Notes: generated from the sequence alone by a model not told the origin. Counted from the stretch's first letter, positions 8,066 through 14,796 are shown. The stretch is 44,165 nt of DNA from Oscillospiraceae bacterium (GCA_017829075.1 JAGAJA010000109.1:1-44165), one strand, 5' to 3'. Translations and numbers: made by a program.

Positions 8066-9349
8066 TTATATTTCCGTAGTGCCGACGCAGTAGCTGTCCC
8101 GCGCCTCGGTTATTTTCACCCGAACGAGAGAATGCCGCGCAATCTCCTCGTCGTAAATTCTAACAGGAATATAACTCCCAGTAAATCCATTGCAGTAGTC
8201 CGGAGAGGTCTTTTTCTCAATAAGCACCGTCTGTACCGTTCCGACCTGCTCCGACAGGAATTTCTGCTCCAGCTTTGTGGCGAGAGCATTCATTTCCTTT
8301 GCCCGGCGGGATTTTATCTGCGGAAGTACCTGATTCTGCCGCATTGCGGCGATAGTCCCCTTTCTTATAGAATACGGGAAAACATGTACCTTCGCAAAGC
8401 CTATTTTCTCCGCAAAAGCCATGCTCTCCTCGAACTCCTCCTCGGTTTCTCCGGGGAATCCCACCATGATGTCAGTAGTTACTGCGCAGCCGGGGAACGC
8501 GCGCCGCAGCTTTTCCACCACCGCTTCATACTCCGCGCAGGTATACCGCCGCTTCATTCTATGAAGTACAGTATCGCTGCCGCTCTGCAATGACAGGTGG
8601 AAATGCGGACAAAGCTTCTCGCAGCCCCGCAGCCGCTCAATTTCCTCATCGGTAAGGGTGTCCGCTTCAAGAGAACCCAGCCGCACGCGCTCAATTCCCG
8701 GAACCTGCGCCGCTTTCACCGCGTCCGCCGGGGTACACCCTATATCTTCACCGTAACAGCCGATATTTATTCCCGTGAGAACTATTTCGCGGTTTCCCGC
8801 CGCCGCGGACTGCTCCGCCTGCCTTGCTATCTCCTGCGGAGTGCGGGAGCGCACCCTGCCTCTTGCAGTAGGTATTATGCAGTAGGTGCAGAACCTGTCG
8901 CAGCCGTCCTCTATCTTTATAAATGCCCTTGTTCGGTCGAGGTCGGCGGCGGAGCCGTTCTCGTCGAAATCCCTCGAAAGCGGCGGAACTTCGGTTATCC
9001 TCTGCCGCTCCGTCAGGAATTTTGTCACAAGCGCAGGAAGCTCCGCTTTGTTCATGTTTCCGGTGATTATATCGGCGGCGGTATCGGACTGAGCCTCCTC
9101 CGGGTAAGCCTGCGGATAGCAGCCGCACAGAACTACCACCGCCTGCGGATTTTCCGTCCTGCAATGTGAAACCGCCTGCCGCGCCTTTTTAACTCCCGCG
9201 CCGGTCACCGCGCAGGAATTAATCACATATACATCAGCAGGCTTATTTTCTTCCCCCTGCACATATCCGGCGGCGGTAAAGGCGTTGGCTATCGCCGCGC
9301 TTTCGCAGGAATTGACCTTGCAGCCGAGGGTGATGATACTGAATTTCAT
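8066..9349 (-). CDS. mtaB: tRNA threonylcarbamoyladenosine (t6A37) methylthiotransferase
   Basis: A radical-SAM methylthiotransferase that turns t6A37 into ms2t6A37 in ANN-decoding tRNAs. The 427-aa protein has the N-terminal UPF0004 domain with cluster cysteines (TLGCKVNSCES, INSCAV, LCGCYPQ). The radical-SAM CxxxCxxC motif is CDRFCTYC, around residue 150, followed by IIPTARGRVRSR. The short C-terminal segment VLIEKK...YIPVRIYDEE is consistent with a small TRAM domain. The GCKVN start and overall length favour MtaB over MiaB or RimO. ATG 9349 has AGAGGT upstream; an upstream in-frame start at 9418 lies within repeat-derived sequence. Its promoter is about 280 nt upstream, so the leader contains the Family III element at 9420-9525. 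Confidence 0.92.
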   Translation of the reverse strand: MKFSIITLGCKVNSCESAAIANAFTAAGYVQGEENKPADVYVINSCAVTGAGVKKARQAVSHCRTENPQAVVVLCGCYPQAYPEEAQSDTAADIITGNMNKAELPALVTKFLTERQRITEVPPLSRDFDENGSAADLDRTRAFIKIEDGCDRFCTYCIIPTARGRVRSRTPQEIARQAEQSAAAGNREIVLTGINIGCYGEDIGCTPADAVKAAQVPGIERVRLGSLEADTLTDEEIERLRGCEKLCPHFHLSLQSGSDTVLHRMKRRYTCAEYEAVVEKLRRAFPGCAVTTDIMVGFPGETEEEFEESMAFAEKIGFAKVHVFPYSIRKGTIAAMRQNQVLPQIKSRRAKEMNALATKLEQKFLSEQVGTVQTVLIEKKTSPDYCNGFTGSYIPVRIYDEEIARHSLVRVKITEARDSYCVGTTEI

Positions 9350-9419
9350 TATAATACCTCTTTCCGGATAAATCGACAAAATCTCAGGCTGTCTATAAAC
9401 CACCATCTGCGTCGTCACT

Positions 9420-9525
9420 CAGCCTAACGGCAGGCACAAACACGAAGTTTGTGTGGCTGCCCCAAAAGCGTGACAGGACGTCACGCAACCATGGGCAGCA
9501 TACGCAAAGCCTAGCCGTTAGGCTG
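9420..9525 (+). repeat. Family III palindromic/structured element, copy 2
   Basis: Outer arms CAGCCTAACGGC (9420-9431) and GCCGTTAGGCTG (9514-9525) are perfect complements. Inside lies hairpin H1, GCACAAAC (9434-9441)/GTTTGTGT (9447-9454). Then comes stem GCTGCCC (9456-9462)/GGGCAGC (9493-9499), enclosing H2, GCGTGAC (9468-9474)/GTCACGC (9480-9486). Linkers CAAAA and AACCAT match those of copy 1 at 12-178. It lies in the mtaB leader, in the antisense orientation to mtaB. Confidence 0.8.
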
Positions 9526-9632
9526 GTTCCTAGCATCTGGCGGCTTCTCGCCACCCTGAAAAAGCTGGTTAATTTAACTAACGTCAAAATGAATTTGTAA
9601 TTTTAACCAAATCCAAAACTCAAACTATACTT

Positions 9633-9661
9633 ATTATACTTGATTATTCCGAATTTTGCAA
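9633..9661 (-). promoter_or_regulatory. mtaB promoter
   Basis: Minus strand TTGCAA (9661-9656), 17 bp, TATAAT (9638-9633). It gives a leader of about 275 nt and runs divergently from the HPr-like promoter 8 bp away. Confidence 0.75.
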
Positions 9662-9668
9662 TAAGCTA

Positions 9669-9697
9669 TTGACTATTTTTCAATTTGAAGATATACT
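9669..9697 (+). promoter_or_regulatory. Promoter of the HPr-like pair
   Basis: TTGACT (9669-9674), 17-bp spacer, TATACT (9692-9697). Confidence 0.8.
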
Positions 9698-9705
9698 AAT
9701 TTACA

Positions 9706-9727
9706 GGAGGATAAAAGAGTATCCTCC
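9706..9727 (+). promoter_or_regulatory. Leader hairpin before the HPr-like genes
   Basis: Perfect 8-bp stem GGAGGATA-AAAGAG-TATCCTCC at the very 5' end of the transcript, about 40 nt before the start codon. The left arm carries a decoy Shine-Dalgarno-like GGAGG. It could stabilise the mRNA; the function is unknown. Confidence 0.5.
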
Positions 9728-9768
9728 GGCAGATAAATAATAAGAACATAAGAAAGGCGGCGATCTTT

Positions 9769-10002
9769 ATGAAGAAAATGAGTGTTATGCTCAGCTCTAT
9801 CGAGGACGTAAAGGAGTTTGTGGCTCTCACAAACAGCTACGCGTTTGAAAGCGACCTTGTATCAGGAAGATATGCGGTTGACGCAAAGTCGATCATGGGT
9901 ATTTTCAGCCTTGATCTTTCAAAGCCGCTTACCTTTGTAGTCCACGATGACAGCGCAAAGGCAGACGAGCTTCTCGACGAAGTGACAAAATTCAGAGCAT
10001 AA
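9769..10002 (+). CDS. HPr-family protein lacking the active-site His (Crh-like), copy 1
   Basis: 77 aa with the HPr fold signature SGRYAVDAKSIMGIFSLDLS. The Ser in AKSIMG corresponds to HPr Ser46, the site phosphorylated by HPr kinase. The N-terminal strand that should hold GIHARPA with phosphorylatable His15 reads LSSIEDVKEFVAL and has no His. It therefore cannot take phosphate from enzyme I. This resembles Bacillus Crh, which has Gln at this position and works only as a CcpA cofactor. AAAGG lies about 11 nt before ATG 9769; an ATG at 9778 is an alternative. It is co-transcribed with a paralogue 39 nt downstream. Family membership is clear; the regulatory role is inference. Confidence 0.85.
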   Translation: MKKMSVMLSSIEDVKEFVALTNSYAFESDLVSGRYAVDAKSIMGIFSLDLSKPLTFVVHDDSAKADELLDEVTKFRA

Positions 10003-10041
10003 GAAACAACCATAAACACATTCAGGAAAGGAAGTATCATT

Positions 10042-10272
10042 ATGAAAACAGTAAAGGTAAACATCAACACCATTAACGATGTCAAGAACTTTGTCAGCAT
10101 CGTGTCCCGCTGCGATTACGACGTGGATATCGTGTCCGGCAGATATGCGATCGACGCAAAGTCCATCATGGGTATTTTCAGCCTCGACCTCTCCAAGGAG
10201 CTGACACTTAATATTCACTCCGACAACTGCGAGGACTTCCTCGAGGAGATCAAGGGCTACATCGCTGAGTAA
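10042..10272 (+). CDS. HPr-family protein lacking the active-site His (Crh-like), copy 2
   Basis: 76 aa, a paralogue of the preceding gene. The block SGRYAIDAKSIMGIFSLDLS is almost identical, while the N-terminus (VNINTINDVKNFVSI) and C-terminus differ. Again the Ser46 motif is kept and His15 is absent. AGGAAAGGAAG precedes ATG 10042. The pair looks like a tandem duplication and ends at the strong terminator 10289-10324. Two such proteins side by side could form heterodimers or serve different regulators, but the sequence does not show which. Confidence 0.85.
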   Translation: MKTVKVNINTINDVKNFVSIVSRCDYDVDIVSGRYAIDAKSIMGIFSLDLSKELTLNIHSDNCEDFLEEIKGYIAE

Positions 10273-10288
10273 TTCGCACAACGACCCG

Positions 10289-10324
10289 AATGGACTGCGC
10301 AGCATCTGTGCAGTCCATTTTTTT
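10289..10324 (+). terminator. Terminator of the HPr-like operon
   Basis: AATGGACTGC (10289-10298) pairs with GCAGTCCATT (10310-10319), followed by a T-run to 10324. Confidence 0.92.
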
Positions 10325-10404
10325 CGCTAATATTGCAATATTGTATATTTTGCGGGATTTGTCATGCGAAAATTGCAATTTTACAAAAAAATCTCAAAAA
10401 AATA

Positions 10405-10433
10405 TTTACAATCAGCAATAATAGTGATATAAT
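10405..10433 (+). promoter_or_regulatory. ilvE promoter
   Basis: TTTACA (10405-10410), 17-bp spacer, TATAAT (10428-10433). Transcription would start near 10440, just before the Family II element. Confidence 0.8.
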
Positions 10434-10448
10434 TAATATGTATTTTAG

Positions 10449-10620
10449 GGCAACACCGCACAATTATTGTCGTGCGATTGCGCCGTCAGATTTTCCGTCA
10501 GGTTGTACAAATTGAGTGCAGTCGGGCTGGCGCCCGTCAAACGAAATTTGTGCAAGATGGCGGAAAAGATGCAAGCAAGCGTGCGGCAAAAGCGGTAGCT
10601 GTTAATTGTGCGGTGTTGCC
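10449..10620 (+). repeat. Family II inverted-repeat element, copy 1 (ilvE leader)
   Basis: Perfect 18-bp ends GGCAACACCGCACAATTA (10449-10466) and TAATTGTGCGGTGTTGCC (10603-10620). An inner helix TTTTCCGTCA (10491-10500)/TGGCGGAAAA (10558-10567) continues after a 2-nt bulge into TTGTACAAATT (10503-10513)/AATTTGTGCAA (10545-10555). A small apical CGGGC-TGGC-GCCCG stem caps it, so the whole 172 nt can fold as one rod. A TA dinucleotide flanks each side within one or two bases. The second copy is at 42336-42606 in the gyrB leader. Confidence 0.85.
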
Positions 10621-10681
10621 TATATGTAATTGCATTTCCCCCTGCAAAACTGCCGCCGGAAATACAGGAAAGGATACTATA

Positions 10682-11746
10682 ATGGAAATCAGAATTGAGA
10701 AAACCACCTGCCCCAAGGCAAAGCCCACAGACGAAACCAAGCTGGGCTTCGGACATATTTTCACCGATCATATGTTCATCATGGACTATGACGAGGGACA
10801 GGGCTGGCACGACGCAAGAATAGTTCCCTACGGCCCGCTGGAGCTTATGCCCTCCGCAATGGTTCTGCATTACGGTCAGGAGATATTCGAGGGCTTAAAG
10901 GCTTACCGCACCGCCGACGGCTCTATCCAGTTCTTCCGTCCTGAGGAGAACTTCAAGAGAATGAACATCTCCGCAGAGCGTCTGGTTATCCCGAAAATTG
11001 ACGAAAAAGACGCGCTTCAGGCTCTGCACACTCTGGTAGAGGTAGATAAGGACTGGGTTCCCCACATTGATGGCGCATCTCTCTATATCCGTCCGTTCAT
11101 TTTCGCAACTGATCCGTTCCTCGGAGTACGTCCCGGCGAGCATTACTACTTCATCATTATCATGAGCCCCTCCGGAGCATATTACAGCACCGGAATCAAC
11201 CCCGTAAACATCTATGTTGAAACCAATTATGTCCGCGCGGTAAGAGGCGGCATGGGCTTCACCAAGACCGGCGGCAACTACGCAGCTTCCCTCGCAGGTC
11301 AGGACGAAGCGCACAAGCAGAACTACTCTCAGGTTCTCTGGCTTGACGGCGTAGAGCGCAAGTACATAGAAGAAGTCGGCGCAATGAACATCATGTTCGT
11401 TATCGACGGCGAGGTTGTAACTCCCTCTCTTCAGGGCAGCATTCTCTCCGGTATCACCAGAAAATCCGCACTGGAGCTTTGCAGAAAGTGGGGCATGAAG
11501 GTTTCCGAGCGCCGTATTACCATTCAGGAGGTCGCAGACGCTTACGATGCCGGCAAGCTTGACGAGGTATTCGGCACCGGTACCGCTGCGGTAGTTTCTC
11601 CGGTAGGCCACCTCAAGTGGGGCGACAAGGTAATGGAGATCGGCGGCGGCAAGATCGGCCCGATCACCCAGAAGCTCTATGACACCATGACCGGTATGCA
11701 GTACGGCAGACTTCCGGACGACATGGGCTGGATCGAGAAGCTGTAA
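10682..11746 (+). CDS. ilvE: Branched-chain amino acid aminotransferase
   Basis: PLP enzyme that interconverts Val/Leu/Ile and their 2-oxo acids with glutamate/2-oxoglutarate, the last step of branched-chain amino acid synthesis. The 354-aa length and motifs (VLHYGQEIFEGLKAYR, GGNYAASLAGQ, EEVGAMNIMFV, FGTGTAAVVSPVG) fit fold-type IV BCATs of the longer, mitochondrial-like group. The Schiff-base lysine is Lys195 in GFTKTGGNY. ATG 10682 follows AGGAAAGG at proper distance. A longer open frame runs back to 10472, but this is the repeat element and not coding. The leader of about 240 nt contains the Family II element. No T-box is seen. A terminator follows at 11769-11808. Confidence 0.95.
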   Translation: MEIRIEKTTCPKAKPTDETKLGFGHIFTDHMFIMDYDEGQGWHDARIVPYGPLELMPSAMVLHYGQEIFEGLKAYRTADGSIQFFRPEENFKRMNISAERLVIPKIDEKDALQALHTLVEVDKDWVPHIDGASLYIRPFIFATDPFLGVRPGEHYYFIIIMSPSGAYYSTGINPVNIYVETNYVRAVRGGMGFTKTGGNYAASLAGQDEAHKQNYSQVLWLDGVERKYIEEVGAMNIMFVIDGEVVTPSLQGSILSGITRKSALELCRKWGMKVSERRITIQEVADAYDAGKLDEVFGTGTAAVVSPVGHLKWGDKVMEIGGGKIGPITQKLYDTMTGMQYGRLPDDMGWIEKL

Positions 11747-11768
11747 TCTCAACACAATAAGAATATTT

Positions 11769-11808
11769 CTGCGCCGATATAACTGATTGTATATTGGCGC
11801 AGTTTTTT
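11769..11808 (+). terminator. ilvE terminator
   Basis: CTGCGCC (11769-11775) pairs with GGCGCAG (11796-11802), extended by AT pairs inside, followed by TTTTTT. Confidence 0.88.
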
Positions 11809-11833
11809 ATTTAATGACCGAAAGGTAATTATC

Positions 11834-12193
11834 ATTAAAAAAATACTTATAGTATTATTAGCTGTACTTACCCTGACCCTCACCGCCTGCTCCTCAGAGC
11901 TTTCCCCGCAGGAATACACTAATAAACTCTCGGCTATTGGTGAAAAATACACCGACCAAACGCTGAACGCGTCCCTTCTGCTCTATAATGCAATTTTGGG
12001 AGATACCCCGCCGGATTACAGCGCCGTCCCCGGAATAGCCGACAAAATGGAGAGCTGCCTGTCCGAAGCGGAAAAGCTGACCCCGCCCGCGAAGTACCGC
12101 GACCAGCACAACGAAATGTGCGCCTATATCCAGCAGGAGCGCAGCTTTATCGCCGCATTCCGCCGCATAGAAACCGAGGGTTATTTAGAGTAA
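11834..12193 (+). CDS. Putative small lipoprotein with an ATT start and a possible 3' frameshift
   Basis: From ATT 11834 the frame reads IKKILIVLLAVLTLTLTACS, a textbook lipoprotein signal with Cys at about residue 19. A mostly helical polar domain follows (CLSEAEKLTPPAKYRDQHNE), ending TEGYLE at a stop at 12191-12193 (119 aa). AAAGG at 11821-11825 is 8 nt before ATT. No ATG, GTG or TTG lies in frame near it, so this is either a rare ATT start or a mutated start. Past the stop, another frame continues plausible protein (CCDILAQIQSDGMTIPSEM...) to a stop at 12309, so a frameshift near 12150-12190 may have removed about 38 residues. It could be a decaying gene. No promoter is obvious; the gap to ilvE is 87 nt. 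Confidence 0.6.
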   Translation: MKKILIVLLAVLTLTLTACSSELSPQEYTNKLSAIGEKYTDQTLNASLLLYNAILGDTPPDYSAVPGIADKMESCLSEAEKLTPPAKYRDQHNEMCAYIQQERSFIAAFRRIETEGYLE

Positions 12194-12314
12194 ACGGATA
12201 TGCTGACCGGCATTTCAACGAAAAATGCTGTGATATTCTAGCCCAGATTCAGAGCGACGGCATGACTATTCCCTCCGAAATGATAAAAGCTCTTATCGGC
12301 ACTCCATAATTTTT

Positions 12315-12342
12315 TATCGCCGTTCCCCCGTGAACGGCGATT
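12315..12342 (+). terminator. Hairpin ATCGCCGTTC/GAACGGCGAT, left copy
   Basis: Palindromic stem shortly after the lipoprotein frame ends. A 28-bp copy differing at one base lies at 12531-12558, on the other side of the Family I element. The left copy has lost its T-run to the element. Confidence 0.6.
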
Positions 12343-12530
12343 CAGCTTGTCGAAAAACCTAGTTTTGCCCGCGAAGCGGGCTTTTGAAATCCGTTTTTTG
12401 CCCCAGCTCTGCCGGGGCAAAAAACACTTCTATCCGCACAAGTGTGCGGTTTGGCGGCAATGCCGCCAAACCGTGCGCGCCGGGCGGATGTTCGGCGGAA
12501 AAGTCCCAACGGGACTTTTTCGACGGTCTG
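12343..12530. repeat. Family I palindromic element, copy A
   Basis: 188 bp. Ends CAGCTTGTCGAAAAA (12343-12357) and TTTTTCGACGGTCTG (12516-12530) are 15-bp inverted repeats with three mismatches. The conserved left part contains GCCCGCGAAGCGGGC and TTGCCCC-AGCTCTGCC-GGGGCAA hairpins and ends ACACTTCTATCC. The centre is copy-specific; here it is GGTTTGGCGGCAATGCCGCC and related palindromes. The conserved right end includes AAGTCCCAACGGGACTT. Copies B (19706), C (44026) and a diverged D (14518) occur in this window. Confidence 0.85.
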
Positions 12531-12562
12531 TATCGCCGTTCCCCCATGAACGGCGATTTTTT
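12531..12562 (+). terminator. Hairpin ATCGCCGTTC/GAACGGCGAT, right copy with T-run
   Basis: Same hairpin as 12315-12342, here followed by TTTTTT, making a functional-looking terminator for the upstream lipoprotein gene. Confidence 0.75.
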
Positions 12563-12583
12563 ATACAATTTCCGAAAAATATA

Positions 12584-12612
12584 TTGATTTTCCATAGGAT
12601 TTTTGTTATAAT
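12584..12612 (+). promoter_or_regulatory. fucI promoter
   Basis: TTGATT (12584-12589), 17-bp spacer, TATAAT (12607-12612). Confidence 0.8.
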
Positions 12613-12624
12613 TGTAGAGAACAA

Positions 12625-12638
12625 TGAAAACGTTTTAC
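12625..12638 (+). promoter_or_regulatory. Candidate cre (CcpA) site at the fucI transcription start
   Basis: TGAAAACGTTTTAC matches the Gram-positive catabolite responsive element (TGWAARCGYTWNCW) at nearly every position and has a perfect AAAACGTTTT core. It starts about 12 bp after the -10 box, where CcpA binding would block elongation or initiation. Confidence 0.6.
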
Positions 12639-12690
12639 CTTGCCCAGCGAGGTAATTCCACGGAATACATACACGAAAGGAACGAAACCT

Positions 12691-14475
12691 ATGTTAGCAA
12701 AAATCGGAATCAGACCGGTGATCGACGGCAGACAGTTCGGAATCCGCGAAAGCCTTGAAGTGCAGACCATGAACATGGCAAAGGCTGCGGCGGAGCTTAT
12801 CACCTCAAAGGTGCGCCATGCCAGCGGCGAACCGCTTGAATGCGTAATCGCAGACACCACGATCGGCGGTATCGCGGAGAGCGCAGCCTGCGCCGACAAA
12901 TTCTCCCGCGAGAACGTCGTAGCAACTCTGACAGTAACCCCCTGCTGGTGCTATGTAACTCAGGTAATCGACGAAAACCCGAATACCATTAAGGCGGTAT
13001 GGGGCTTTAACGGAACAGAGCGCCCCGGCGCGGTGTTCCTTGCGGCGGCGAACTCAGCATACGCGCAGATAGGAATGCCCTGCTTCTCTATCTATGGTCA
13101 TGACGTAAAGGACGCGGACGATAAGACGATCCCCGCAGACGTCGAGGAAAAGATCCTCCGATTCGCCCGCTGCGCAGCCGCAGTCGGCGACATGAAGAAC
13201 AAGAGTTATGTAAACATCGGCTCGCAGGCTATGGGTATTGCCGGAGCCTACTGCAACGAGGACTTCTTCCGGGATTACCTCGGAATTCACCCGGAGTGGG
13301 TGGACATGACGGAAATTATCCGCCGTGAAAAGCTGGGTATCTACGACGAGGCAGAGTACAAAAAGGCACTCGCATGGATAAAGGAAAAATGCCCGGAGGG
13401 AGTTGACATCAACCCCACCCCCGGCATGACCTATATGCGCCCTGTCCTTTCCGCAAAGGAAAAGGAGGAAAACTGGGAGTTCATCGCGAAAATGACCTGC
13501 ATTATCCGGGATATCCTCAAGGGCAACCCCAAGCTTGCGGAAATGGGCTGGCTTGAAGAAGCAAAGGGCAGAAACGCCGTGCTGGGCGGCTTCCAGGGTC
13601 AGAGAATGTGGACAGACTTCATGCCCAACGCAGACTTCACCGAAGCAATCCTCAACACCACCTTTGACTGGAACGGCGCAAGAGAACCTATCCCCTTTGC
13701 GACAGAAAACGACACCCTCAACGGCACGACCCTGATGTTCCTGCACCTGCTCACCGGCAGAGCCGCAGTTTTCGCGGACGTAAGGACATACTGGTCTCCG
13801 GAGTCGGTAAAGCGCGTTACCGGCTGGACTCCTGACGGAAAGGCAGCGAACGGCTTTATCCACCTGATAAATTCCGGCGCAGCGGCGCTTGACGGAACCG
13901 GAGCTGTCAAGGACGAAAACGGCGAGAGTGTAATGAAACCGTGGTGGGATATGACGGAAAATGACATCGACGCCTGCTTAAAGGCTACCACATGGCCCTG
14001 CGCTAACCTCGGCTATTTCCGTGGCGGCGGATTTTCCTCCAGCTACTCCACACAGGGAGTAATGCCCTGCACCTTTGCAAGGGTGAACTATGTGAAGCAC
14101 CTCGGCCCGACGATCCAGATAATCGAGGGCTACACCGTGGAGCTTCCTGAGGAGGTAAACAAAACCCTGCTCGGCAGAACCGACCCGACATGGCCCTCCA
14201 CATGGTTCGCGCCTATCACCGTTCCCGGCAAGGAAGCAGTATCGGACGTTTACAACGTCATGGCAAACTGGGGTGCAAATCACGGCTGCTTTGTTTACGG
14301 TCATATCGGAGAGGATCTGGTAACTCTCGCAAGTATGCTGAGAATTCCGGTTTCACTGCATAACCTGTCCGACGACCGCCTGTTCAGACCGCATTCATGG
14401 AGCGCGTTCGGCACCACCGATCTTGAGGGCGCGGATTACAGAGCCTGCGCAGCCTACGGCAGCCTTTACAAATAA
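12691..14475 (+). CDS. fucI: L-fucose isomerase
   Basis: Converts L-fucose to L-fuculose (also D-arabinose to D-ribulose) with Mn2+. The 594-aa length equals the family norm. The metal ligands known from the E. coli enzyme (Glu337, Asp361, His528) align with Glu339 in FATENDTLNG, Asp363 in FADVRTYW and His531 in WGANHGCFVYGH. ATG 12691 follows AAAGGA; an in-frame ATG at 12640 has no ribosome-binding site. No kinase, aldolase or transporter for fucose lies beside it, so the rest of the pathway must be elsewhere. The cre-like site over its start suggests repression on preferred sugars. Host mucin or milk glycans are the likely source of fucose in a gut anaerobe (inference). Confidence 0.95.
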   Translation: MLAKIGIRPVIDGRQFGIRESLEVQTMNMAKAAAELITSKVRHASGEPLECVIADTTIGGIAESAACADKFSRENVVATLTVTPCWCYVTQVIDENPNTIKAVWGFNGTERPGAVFLAAANSAYAQIGMPCFSIYGHDVKDADDKTIPADVEEKILRFARCAAAVGDMKNKSYVNIGSQAMGIAGAYCNEDFFRDYLGIHPEWVDMTEIIRREKLGIYDEAEYKKALAWIKEKCPEGVDINPTPGMTYMRPVLSAKEKEENWEFIAKMTCIIRDILKGNPKLAEMGWLEEAKGRNAVLGGFQGQRMWTDFMPNADFTEAILNTTFDWNGAREPIPFATENDTLNGTTLMFLHLLTGRAAVFADVRTYWSPESVKRVTGWTPDGKAANGFIHLINSGAAALDGTGAVKDENGESVMKPWWDMTENDIDACLKATTWPCANLGYFRGGGFSSSYSTQGVMPCTFARVNYVKHLGPTIQIIEGYTVELPEEVNKTLLGRTDPTWPSTWFAPITVPGKEAVSDVYNVMANWGANHGCFVYGHIGEDLVTLASMLRIPVSLHNLSDDRLFRPHSWSAFGTTDLEGADYRACAAYGSLYK

Positions 14476-14482
14476 TCTAGGG

Positions 14483-14511
14483 AAACCGTCCGGATCAGAT
14501 CCGGGCGGTTT
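14483..14511 (+). terminator. fucI terminator
   Basis: AAACCG-T-CCGGA...TCCGG-G-CGGTTT hairpin, with one opposed T/G, just after the fucI stop. The tail is short (TTTAGACTG), possibly shortened by the repeat at 14518. Confidence 0.7.
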
Positions 14512-14517
14512 AGACTG

Positions 14518-14740
14518 TTGAAAAACCTAGAGCGAAGCGACAAAACCGCGCGAAGCGCGGAAATGATTTTCGCTTCCTTTTGGTACAAAAGGAAGAAAAA
14601 AGTAGGTCGCTTCGCTCCCATATGTTCAGCCTTTCCCGTCTAAACGCCGGGAATTTCGCCTGCGGCGAAACCGCACGGAGCGCACTTCTTTTTCCCCTTT
14701 GCACCTTCTCTTCTTTGAAAAGAGCGAAGCGATTTTTCAA
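14518..14740. repeat. Family I-related composite palindromic element (copy D)
   Basis: Ends TTGAAAAA (14518-14525) and TTTTTCAA (14733-14740). Its first bases, GAAAAACCTAG, match element A, followed by the same style of CGCGAAGCG hairpin (CCGCGC-GAA-GCGCGG, 14546-14560). AGCGAAGCGAC (14531-14541) pairs with GTCGCTTCGCT (14606-14616). CTTCCTTTT-GGTAC-AAAAGGAAG (14573-14595) and TTCGCC-TGC-GGCGAA add further hairpins. No coding potential is seen; frames crossing it are repeat-derived. Confidence 0.65.
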
Positions 14741-14768
14741 ACGAAACACCGTTTTTTTACAAGCTGTA

Positions 14769-14788
14769 CTCCCGCCTTTCGGCGGGAG
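14769..14788. terminator. Hairpin after the 14797-15000 gene
   Basis: CTCCCGCC-TTTC-GGCGGGAG, starting 8 nt after the stop of the minus-strand gene. There is no T-run on the minus side, and ATTTCATT follows on the plus side, so it is a weak or bidirectional terminator. Confidence 0.5.
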
Positions 14789-14796
14789 CATTTCAT

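Noticed and set aside
9420..9525. CRISPR array
   Set aside because: There are palindromes, but no regularly spaced identical repeats with unique spacers, and no cas genes in the window.
10472..10681. In-frame N-terminal extension of ilvE by 70 codons
   Set aside because: The extension is the Family II repeat; the true start at 10682 has a ribosome-binding site and fits BCAT length.
12359..12655. Overlapping open frames on both strands at the Family I elements (also 19710-20211)
   Set aside because: They are translations of palindromic repeat sequence, found alike in copies A and B, with no ribosome-binding site.
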